Below, in pieces: positions 19,936 to 27,391 of a DNA stretch of 64,000 bases. Position numbers and translations under genes: made by a program. The stretch comes from Terriglobia bacterium (GTDB taxonomy: Bacteria; Acidobacteriota; Terriglobia; Terriglobales; Acidobacteriaceae): NCBI GenBank assembly GCA_020072585.1, contig JAIQGL010000030.1:62001-126000 (forward strand), in the 5' to 3' direction. Every line of letters starts with the position of its first letter. Within the stretch, counting starts at the first letter, position 1. The notes beneath the pieces were generated by a model, which ran no database searches, was not told the DNA's origin, and saw only the letters and a list, made by a program, of their open reading frames with translations.

Positions 19936-20653
19936 ACAAAATATTTCGTGCAGCGTATAATAGGTGATCTATCGCAAAACTATCCCGTAACTTTACATTT
20001 TCTTACAATATCTCACCAGGCACTTATCTCAAGAAACCTAAACTATCCAGGGCTTCTTAGGCTTTTTTTAACGTCAGTGCAAACAATTTCACCTTTCGGA
20101 TAAAGAAAGCCAAGCAAAACTACGGGGCTCAAGCATTTTTATCGAGGGCGAGTGTATGGAAGCAGGAAGACTGTCCGCTGTGATGGCGATCACACATATG
20201 AACATACCGCTACAGCAGTTTGACAAACGCCTTGCCAGGATCTTTCGACGTTCAGCCCAAGATGACAAGTTTCAATCTTGCAACTGCGTCAGGGTTCGCT
20301 AGTGGTTCATTTGCCCACGGATGCGAATGGCATGCCGTGCCGTCGGCGCTCTCGCTTTTTGTACCTGCCTTTCAGCCGTTGCCACGCACGGGTGCTTAAT
20401 GCAATCGCCTGGTGAATATAGAGACAGCAATCAATTAATGCGGGGACGACGTCAAAAGCGAGCAGTCCAGCAACGAATCCGGAGATGTACTGTCTGTTTT
20501 CACTACCGCTTTTCACGCTCAGAGCAGCGAACAAGTATTTTTCCGGGCCCAAAAACGACCAGGGGCTGGCTCACCTCCCGGCATACTGATCTCGGGCTAA
20601 AGCAATGTGACCTGGCTCACAGCCCGTGTCGCCGGTTGGCTTAGACTATTACT
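19936..20653. other. Intergenic region without a supported gene
   Basis: This region of about 700 bases lies between the divergent giant gene and the efflux operon. The ORFs of 81 aa (minus) and 107 aa (plus) here lack a ribosome-binding site, recognisable domains or coding-like composition. Its left end contains the promoter of the minus-strand giant gene. Confidence 0.5.
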
Positions 20654-21016
20654 GTGCTTTGTGTCCGCAAATCTGCCTGCTTGTTGATGGCCTTGCTGGT
20701 GCTGTCAGCGCCGCTCATTGCCTGTGCCCTGCCGGGCGAGGAGATGACCAAAGCGGAGCAGGACTGCTGCCTGCAGATGGGTGACCAGTGCGACAGTTCA
20801 CAAATGACGGACGCGCACACGTGCTGCACCAAGACCCCGCAGGTGGCGGCCAATACTCTGAAAGCCACCGGCAAGTACGCGCCGGCTGCGCCTGAAGCCG
20901 CCCAGCATGCCGAGTTCTGTACGTCACCGGCGATGGCCGCCGTTCTCTCTCGCCCGCAGAACACGCCGGACGACTCTCCGTCACCACCCGGCCCCATCAC
21001 CATCCTGAGAATCTAG
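20654..21016 (+). CDS. Small Cys/Met/His-containing lipoprotein, possible metal binder
   Basis: This 120-aa protein starts with GTG and has little or no leader; an internal ATG 12 codons in is an alternative. It has a lipoprotein signal peptide ending in the lipobox LIAC, so lipidation at that Cys is likely. The mature N-terminus carries a cluster DCCLQMGDQC...QMTDAHTCC with closely spaced Cys, Met and His, which suggests binding of a soft metal such as Cu(I) or Ag(I). The rest is low-complexity Ala/Pro. It lies about 110 bp upstream of, and on the same strand as, a CusCBA-type operon, where it could act as a periplasmic metal chaperone like CusF. The sequence is unrelated to CusF as far as I can see, and the role is inferred from context. 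Confidence 0.7.
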   Translation: MLCVRKSACLLMALLVLSAPLIACALPGEEMTKAEQDCCLQMGDQCDSSQMTDAHTCCTKTPQVAANTLKATGKYAPAAPEAAQHAEFCTSPAMAAVLSRPQNTPDDSPSPPGPITILRI

Positions 21017-21124
21017 TCTCGCTTTCGTCTTTCCGGCGCGCGCCGAGCATTGTGCGCGTGAAAGCTTGCGTGCGCGGAAGTGCGCGCACGTTTCTCTCTA
21101 CATTCGGAGTAACGAGAGGTAAAG

Positions 21125-22378
21125 ATGAAAGCCTTTTATGTCTTGTTTTTCTTTGCGGCCGTGGTGAGCCACGCGCAGATGGATCCGTCGCACGTTCCGC
21201 CCACGCCGCTGACCGCGCTGGTGGAAGAGGCGCAGCAGAAGAATCCAGAGATCCAGGCGGCGATGCATGGCGCGCAAGCGGCCGGGCAAGCCGCAAAGCA
21301 GGCGGGCGCGTTGCCGGACACACAAGTCATGGTCCAGCACCTGAGCGTGGGCAGTCCGCGTCCGTTTGCCGGATATACCAACAGCGATTTTGCGTACATC
21401 GGCCTGGGCGCAGCGCAGGAGTTTCCCTGGCCGGGCAAGCGCGCGCTGCGGTCGCAGGTTGCCGGGGCGCAGGCTGAAGCAACGGGCGCGCAGTCCGGCT
21501 CGGTTCGCCGTTTGGTCATTGAGCAGGTGAAGAAGACCTATTTCAAGCTGGCTTACCTGCAAGCCACGCTCGACATCCTGCTGCGCGATGACAAGCTGCT
21601 GGGGGACATGGAGCAGATCGCCGAATCGCGCTATCGCGTTGGCCAGGGCAACCAGCAGGAAGTGCTCAAGGCCCAGCTCCAGCACACGCGCATTCTCCGG
21701 GAGATCAACCTGCACCATCGCGAGCAGGGACAGCTCCAGGCCGAGCTCAAACAACTGCTCGGCCGCGTGCAGGAGTCGCCCGACATCGCGACCGAACCGT
21801 TGCGCGAACGCGCGCTTCCCGCCGGCGCGTCTGAATTGTTGCAGCAGGCACGGCAAAACAATCCTGAGATCAAGGCGCGCGAGAGGCTTGTGCAACGCGC
21901 CGATCTACATACCGACCTGGCGCGCAAAGAGTTCCGTCCTGACTTTGGGCTGCAATACATGTACCAGAACACGGACCGCAGGTTCCGCGACTATTACATG
22001 CTGACCTTCACGGTGACACTGCCCAATCGCGGGCGTCGCCGTGCCGAGCTGGCTGAGGCCACGGAGAACCGCCAGAGCGCAACCGCGGAACTAAATGCCG
22101 AGGTCCAGCGCCGTCTGGCTGAGGTGCAGGACCAATACGTCATTGCTAAATCATCCACAGAGCAGCTCAGGATTTTCCGCGAGGGGCTCATACCCCAGGC
22201 AGAAGCAACGTTCCGCGCCGCGCAAGCGGCCTACCAGGCCAACCGCCAGGATTTTGAAACCCTGCTTTCTTCTTTCCGTGACGTGCTCGACTTCGAAGAG
22301 CAATACCAGAAGGAGCTCAGCGAACATGAGTCGGCGCTTGCACGGTTGGAGTCGTTGACGGGAGTAACGCTGCCATGA
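21125..22378 (+). CDS. cusC: TolC-family outer-membrane efflux protein (CusC/CzcC-like)
   Basis: This 417-aa outer-membrane factor is the exit duct of a tripartite heavy-metal RND pump. The start follows GAGAGG with good spacing, and an N-terminal signal peptide (MKAFYVLFFFAAVVSHAQ) is present. The body shows the long Ala/Gln/Glu-rich amphipathic helices typical of the OEP fold, in two related halves (for example ARQNNPEIKARERLVQRADL in the second half). The stop overlaps the next start (ATGA), so it is translationally coupled to the adaptor gene. CusC and CzcC cannot be told apart from the sequence alone; the neighbouring pump favours Cu/Ag. Confidence 0.85.
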   Translation: MKAFYVLFFFAAVVSHAQMDPSHVPPTPLTALVEEAQQKNPEIQAAMHGAQAAGQAAKQAGALPDTQVMVQHLSVGSPRPFAGYTNSDFAYIGLGAAQEFPWPGKRALRSQVAGAQAEATGAQSGSVRRLVIEQVKKTYFKLAYLQATLDILLRDDKLLGDMEQIAESRYRVGQGNQQEVLKAQLQHTRILREINLHHREQGQLQAELKQLLGRVQESPDIATEPLRERALPAGASELLQQARQNNPEIKARERLVQRADLHTDLARKEFRPDFGLQYMYQNTDRRFRDYYMLTFTVTLPNRGRRRAELAEATENRQSATAELNAEVQRRLAEVQDQYVIAKSSTEQLRIFREGLIPQAEATFRAAQAAYQANRQDFETLLSSFRDVLDFEEQYQKELSEHESALARLESLTGVTLP

Positions 22379-23937
22379 CCAATTCATCACGCAATTACAA
22401 AATCGCATTCTTCTTTGCGCTCGCCGCAACCGTGGTTCTAGCCGCCGTTCTTGTTGTCAACTGGGGCAGCGGGCACCGTGAGAAGACGGCCATCTTCAAG
22501 GAAGAGCCGAGCAGCGCGGCTTCGCTGGCGCCTTCACCCGCGGCAACGGCGACCGACATTCCGCTCACACCGGTGCAGCTCCCGCCCGAGCGCATGCAAG
22601 CCATTGGTGTGAAACTGGGCACGGCGGAAATCCAACGCATCAGTGACGAGATCCGTGCCGCCGGCAACGTTGAGATTGACGAGCGCCGCATTGCTTATGT
22701 CCAGACGCGTTTCCCCGGATGGATCCGCAACGTCTATGCCGACGCAAGCTACCAGTTCATTCGCAAAGGCGACCCGCTGTTCACCATCTATAGTCCTGAC
22801 CTGGTCACCACCGAGCAGGAATACCTGCTGGCGAAGAAGAATGTTGAAGCCGTGCAGTCCAGCAGCGTGAGCGGGGTGGCCGCGGGTTCGCAGAGCCTGC
22901 TGGCTGCCGCCCGCCAGCGACTGGAGCAATGGGAAGTGCCGGCCAGCGAGATCCAAAAGCTCGAATCCACGGGAAAGGTAATCACGGACCTCACCTTCAA
23001 TTCTCCCGTCACGGGCTACGTTACCGAACGCACCGCGTTACCTAATATGTATATTCAGCCCGAGACGAAGCTTTACACGGTGGCTGATCTTTCCAGCGTC
23101 TGGGTCTCCGCGCAAATCTTCCAAAGCGATCTGGGACGGATCAAGCCTGGCGACCCCGCGGCTGTGACAGTAGACGCTTATCCGGGACAAACTTTCAGCG
23201 GCCGCATCCGCGACATTCTGCCGCAGATTGATATGAATACGCGCACCGCCCGCGTGCGCATTGCGTCGCCAAATCCCGGACTCAAGCTGAAGCCGGGGAT
23301 GTATGTGAATGTCGTATTGCAAATCCCGCTGGGACGAAAGCTAGTGGTTCCTTCCTCGGCGGTGCTCCAGGCTGGACTGCGCCAACTGGTTTTTGTCGAC
23401 CGCGGCGAAGGCGTATTTGAGCCGCGCGAAGTGCAGGCATCAGGCCATGGCGACAGGACAATTATTACCAAAGGACTCAAAGCCGGAGAGCGCATCGTGA
23501 TCTCCGCCGGTTTCCTCATCGATTCAGAGAGCCAGTTGAAGGCCGCGGCCGGTGCATTTGAGCCTCCGCCACCAGGTGCTGGAGCAGCGGCGGCCATGAA
23601 CCAGAGCGCTGCCGCACAGGCGAAGCTGGAATTAAGCACCCAGCCGGACCCGCCGCGCAAAGGCAACAACAGCTTCCGCGTGAAGCTCACGGATACCGCC
23701 GGATCGCCGATGGCCGGAGCGCAGGTGAACGTAACCTTCTTTATGCCGGCCATGCCCGCGATGGGCATGGCGGCGACGAAGACCAGCGTTGATCTCGCCG
23801 ACAAAGGCGGCGGCCTGTATGAAGGCGCGGGCGAGCTTGGCTCCGGCGGGACCTGGCAGGTGACGCTTACTGCGCAAAAGAATGGACGTGTAATCGGCAC
23901 GAGGCATTTCACTCTCAATGCTGAAGGAGGGATGTAG
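22375..23937 (+). CDS. cusB: RND efflux periplasmic adaptor (CusB-like) with C-terminal YtkA-like domain
   Basis: This 520-aa membrane-fusion protein links the inner-membrane pump to the outer-membrane channel. Residues about 8-28 form a signal anchor. The adaptor core follows: a barrel-sandwich segment (GNVEIDERRIAYVQTRFPGW, IRKGDPLFTIYSPDL), a helical hairpin, beta-barrel (VADLSSVWVSAQIFQSDLGR) and membrane-proximal parts ending near residue 395. Residues about 415-515 add a separate Ig-like domain with FFMPAMPAMGM that resembles the YtkA/FixH family found with copper proteins. The Met-rich loop there could contact metal. It starts inside the cusC stop codon and ends 2 nt before cusA. Confidence 0.85.
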   Translation: MTNSSRNYKIAFFFALAATVVLAAVLVVNWGSGHREKTAIFKEEPSSAASLAPSPAATATDIPLTPVQLPPERMQAIGVKLGTAEIQRISDEIRAAGNVEIDERRIAYVQTRFPGWIRNVYADASYQFIRKGDPLFTIYSPDLVTTEQEYLLAKKNVEAVQSSSVSGVAAGSQSLLAAARQRLEQWEVPASEIQKLESTGKVITDLTFNSPVTGYVTERTALPNMYIQPETKLYTVADLSSVWVSAQIFQSDLGRIKPGDPAAVTVDAYPGQTFSGRIRDILPQIDMNTRTARVRIASPNPGLKLKPGMYVNVVLQIPLGRKLVVPSSAVLQAGLRQLVFVDRGEGVFEPREVQASGHGDRTIITKGLKAGERIVISAGFLIDSESQLKAAAGAFEPPPPGAGAAAAMNQSAAAQAKLELSTQPDPPRKGNNSFRVKLTDTAGSPMAGAQVNVTFFMPAMPAMGMAATKTSVDLADKGGGLYEGAGELGSGGTWQVTLTAQKNGRVIGTRHFTLNAEGGM

Positions 23938-23939
23938 CC

Positions 23940-26900
23940 ATGATCTCCCGGATCATTGAATGGTGCGAGCACAACCGCTTTCTCGTCTTCACCGGCGTGT
24001 TGCTGCTCACGCTGGCCGGCATCTGGTCGATGCAGCGCATTCCCCTTGATGCGCTGCCCGACATTTCAGACGTGCAGGTCATTATTCATACCAACTGGGC
24101 GGGCGAGCCTCCCAGCGTGGTTGAGGACCAGGTCACATACCCGATTGTCTCCACGCTGCTGGCAGCGCCGCGAGTGAAGGCCGTGCGCGCGCAGACCATG
24201 CTGGGTGACTCCTACGTTTTCGTCGTCTTCCAGGATGGGACTGATCTCTACTGGGCGCGTTCCCGGGTGATCGAATACCTGCAGCAGATGCGCGGGCGCC
24301 TGCCCAGCGCCGTGAGTCCCATGATCGGCCCCGATGCCACGGGCGCGGGCTGGGTCTTCGAGTATGCGCTGGTGGACCGCAGCCACAGTCACAGCCTGGC
24401 CGATCTGCGCAGCATCCAGGAGTGGCAGCTTCGCTACCAACTGGCAACGGTTCCGGGCGTGGCTGAGATAGCCACCATCGGGGGCTTCGTTAAGCAATAC
24501 CAGGTCAATCTCGATCCCAACAAACTGCTGGCTTACGGCATACCGCTCTCCACGGTGCTTGAGCGCGTGAAGGCGAGCACGAATGAGGTTGGTGGACGCG
24601 TGCTGGAACTGAACGGCGCGCGTTACATGGTCCGCGGGCTCGGCTACCTGCGCTCCCTGGCTGACCTGGAGAACGTTCCCGTTGCTGCCAAGAACGGCAC
24701 TGCGGTGTTGATCAAAGACCTGGGTGCAGTTTCCTTTGGACCAGACATTCGCGAAGGCGTTGCGGAATGGAACGGCGAAGGCGAAACCGTGGGCGGCATC
24801 GTCGTCATGCGTGACGGCATGAATGCTCTGCAGGTGATTGACGGCGTGAAGCACAAGCTGGAGCAGATCAAGCCATCGCTGCCGGCCAGCGTTGAAGTAA
24901 TACCGGCATACGACCGCTCCGGCCTGATCCATGATTCCATCCGCACGCTGCAGTTCAACCTGGTCGAAGAGGCGGTGATCGTCAGCCTGGTCTGTATCTT
25001 CTTTCTGTTTCACTTTCGCTCCGCCTTGATTCCGATTCTCACGATTCCGCTGGCTGTACTGATGTCATTTATCCCCATGTATTACCTGCACGTCACTTCC
25101 AACATCATGTCGCTGGGAGGCCTTGCGCTGGCCATTGGTGTGCTTGTCGATGCGGCCATTGTTATGGTGGAAAACGGATATCGCCATCTTTCCGAGCATC
25201 CGCTCAACGCTACGGGCGTGCCCGGCCCGGAGCGAAGGCGCATCTTGATCAACGCGGCAAAGCAGGTGGGGCCGGCGCTGTTCTTTTCTTTGCTGATTAT
25301 TGTGGTTTCGTTCCTTCCCGTGTTTCTTCTGGAGGCGCAGGAAGGCCGCATGTTCCGTCCGCTGGCATGGACCAAGACGCTGGCCGTGGGTTTTTCCTCA
25401 GTGTTGGCCATCACGCTGGTACCGGTGCTCATGGTGATGTGGATCCGCGGGCGGCTGCGCCCGGAATCCGCCAATCCTTTTGCGCGACTGTCGCAGGCGA
25501 TCTATCTGCCTGTTCTCCGCTGGTGCCTGAAATATCGCAAGACCACGCTGGCGCTGAATCTGATCTTTCTGGTCGTGACCTTTCCGCTGGCGTTCAAGCT
25601 GGGCAGCCAGTTCATGCCGCCCTTGTATGAAGGCTCCGCGCTGTATATGCCTACCGCGCTGCCGGGCATCGGGATCACGCAGGCTACCACGCTACTGCAG
25701 GAGCAGGACCGCATTATCCGCAGCTTCCCGGAGGTGGAAAGCGTGATGGGCGCGGTGGGCCGCTCCGACAGTCCCACCGACAACGCACCGCTCGACATGT
25801 ATGACACCACCATCGTACTCAAGCCGCGTGAACAATGGCGCGCCGGCATGACCTACGAAAAACTCATCCAGCAGATGGACAGCAAACTCCAGTTTCCCGG
25901 GCTCTCCAACACCTGGACCATGCCTATCCAGAACCGGCTGGACATGGAGCTCACCGGCATCAAGACGCCGGTGGGGCTAAAGATCCAGGGGCCGAACCTG
26001 GAAGGCATTCAGCAACTCGGTTCGCAAATTGAGCAGATTCTCGCCGGACATTCCAAAGCGCGCGCCGTGTTTGCCGAGCGGGTCTCGCAGGGGTTTTACA
26101 TCAATGTGGATGTCAACCGCGCCACTGCTGCCCGCTACGGCCTGACCGTGGAAGACGTGCAACTGGCCGTGACCTCGGGCATTGGCGGCGAGAACGTCGC
26201 CGAGAACGTAGAAGGCCGAGAGCGTTATCCCATCAACGTGCGTTACCAGCGCGATTTTCGCAGTGACATCGACAGCCTGCGCCGCGTGCTGGTCAGCGCA
26301 GCGGGCGGCGCTCAGGTGCCCATCGGCGAGCTGGCCACCATCTCATTCTCGCGTGGGCCGGCGATGATCCGCGATGAAGACGGCCTGCTCACCGGCTACG
26401 TCTTTCTCGACCTCAATACCCGCGACTACGGCGGCTTTGTCAACGACGCCACCAAAATGCTGAACGCCAGACTGCAACTGCCTGCCGGCTATACCTACCA
26501 GTGGTCAGGCGAGTATGAATTTGAACTGCGCGCCCGGGAGCGATTGAAGATCATTATGCCCATCGTCTTCTTTGCCATCTTTATGTTGCTCTACATGGTC
26601 TTTCATTCCGCTGTTGAAGCCCTGATGTTGATATTCCCTACGCTCTATGCCATGACCGGAGGGCTGCTGCTGCAATGGGTCCTGGGGTACAACTTCAGCG
26701 TGGCGGTCTGGGTCGGGTACATCGCCTTGTTTGGCATCGCCGTGGAGACCGGCGTCGTCATGGTGGTCTACCTGCATGAAGCCCTGCAAAGGCAAGCCGC
26801 ATCCAGCGCGCCGCTTACCAACCAGGCCATTGAAGAAGCCGCGATTGAAGGCGCGGTGCGGCGCTTGCGTCCCAAGCTGATGACCGTTACTGCCGTGCTG

Positions 26901-27086
26901 GCCAGCCTGGTTCCCATCTTGTGGGAGACCGGCGTCGGCTCGGACGTGATGAAACCGATCGCCGCCCCGATTGTCGGCGGCATGATTACTTCCACCATCC
27001 ACGTGCTGATTCTGGTTCCGGTGTTCTTTGTGATGATCAAGGAACGCGCGTTGAGGAGAAACGTCTTAAAAATTGAAAACCAATAA
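23940..27086 (+). CDS. cusA: Heavy-metal RND efflux pump (CusA/CzcA family)
   Basis: This 1,048-aa inner-membrane proton-driven transporter has the usual length for HME-RND pumps. It shows the N-terminal transmembrane helix, DALPDISDVQVII, porter domains, the TM4 motif GVLVDAAIVMVEN, and a second membrane block with GIAVETGVVMVVYL and WETGVGSDVMKPIAAPIVGG. The segment RLDMELTGIKTPVG resembles the E. coli CusA region around a functional methionine, which favours Cu(I)/Ag(I) over Co/Zn/Cd; this assignment is from memory and only moderately sure. It is the last gene of the operon, with a hairpin about 165 bp downstream. Confidence 0.85.
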   Translation: MISRIIEWCEHNRFLVFTGVLLLTLAGIWSMQRIPLDALPDISDVQVIIHTNWAGEPPSVVEDQVTYPIVSTLLAAPRVKAVRAQTMLGDSYVFVVFQDGTDLYWARSRVIEYLQQMRGRLPSAVSPMIGPDATGAGWVFEYALVDRSHSHSLADLRSIQEWQLRYQLATVPGVAEIATIGGFVKQYQVNLDPNKLLAYGIPLSTVLERVKASTNEVGGRVLELNGARYMVRGLGYLRSLADLENVPVAAKNGTAVLIKDLGAVSFGPDIREGVAEWNGEGETVGGIVVMRDGMNALQVIDGVKHKLEQIKPSLPASVEVIPAYDRSGLIHDSIRTLQFNLVEEAVIVSLVCIFFLFHFRSALIPILTIPLAVLMSFIPMYYLHVTSNIMSLGGLALAIGVLVDAAIVMVENGYRHLSEHPLNATGVPGPERRRILINAAKQVGPALFFSLLIIVVSFLPVFLLEAQEGRMFRPLAWTKTLAVGFSSVLAITLVPVLMVMWIRGRLRPESANPFARLSQAIYLPVLRWCLKYRKTTLALNLIFLVVTFPLAFKLGSQFMPPLYEGSALYMPTALPGIGITQATTLLQEQDRIIRSFPEVESVMGAVGRSDSPTDNAPLDMYDTTIVLKPREQWRAGMTYEKLIQQMDSKLQFPGLSNTWTMPIQNRLDMELTGIKTPVGLKIQGPNLEGIQQLGSQIEQILAGHSKARAVFAERVSQGFYINVDVNRATAARYGLTVEDVQLAVTSGIGGENVAENVEGRERYPINVRYQRDFRSDIDSLRRVLVSAAGGAQVPIGELATISFSRGPAMIRDEDGLLTGYVFLDLNTRDYGGFVNDATKMLNARLQLPAGYTYQWSGEYEFELRARERLKIIMPIVFFAIFMLLYMVFHSAVEALMLIFPTLYAMTGGLLLQWVLGYNFSVAVWVGYIALFGIAVETGVVMVVYLHEALQRQAASSAPLTNQAIEEAAIEGAVRRLRPKLMTVTAVLASLVPILWETGVGSDVMKPIAAPIVGGMITSTIHVLILVPVFFVMIKERALRRNVLKIENQ

Positions 27087-27251
27087 TTCAGATTTAGATC
27101 AAAATTCTTGACAGTGAATGAGGTCCAAGCCAAATGGAGGGTAGTGGTGCAGTTTGAAATTCCTACCTTTTTGTGCCTCCCAAAACCCTATTGAACCATG
27201 AATCAAGGCATCAACTGCCATTCATGACACCCAGAAAGACGGGATAAGGGT

Positions 27252-27278
27252 CTGGGAGAAGGGTGCCCCTTCTCCCAG
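27252..27278. terminator. Strong inverted repeat downstream of the efflux operon
   Basis: CTGGGAGAAGGG, a 2-nt loop, then CCCCTTCTCCCAG form a 12-bp perfect stem. There is no U-tract immediately after it, though a CT-rich run follows. It lies between the convergent cusA and cytochrome genes, so a bidirectional terminator is plausible. Confidence 0.4.
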
Positions 27279-27335
27279 CAGTCCTCTCTCTTTCTCCCAG
27301 AAATTCAAAAATCCTCAAGACCTGGTTCGGGACCA

Positions 27336-27369
27336 GGGTCGGAAGTTCAAATCCTCTCTCCCCGACTAA
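27336..27369 (+). other. tRNA-like 3' fragment (T-arm and acceptor strand)
   Basis: GGAAG-TTCAAAT-CCTCT (one mismatch in the stem) followed by CTCCCCGA and CTA resembles a tRNA T-arm, acceptor strand and degenerate CCA. No matching 5' half is present upstream. It may be a remnant attachment site of a lost element, or chance. Confidence 0.25.
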
Positions 27370-27391
27370 TCAATCCCTATCCAGCCGGCCA

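Noticed and set aside
20307-20644. 81-aa minus and 107-aa plus ORFs between the giant gene and the efflux operon
   Set aside because: They overlap each other and have no ribosome-binding site or recognisable motif.
23178-25013. Minus-strand ORFs of 264 and 315 aa inside cusB/cusA
   Set aside because: They are shadows of conserved efflux genes with no domain or ribosome-binding site.
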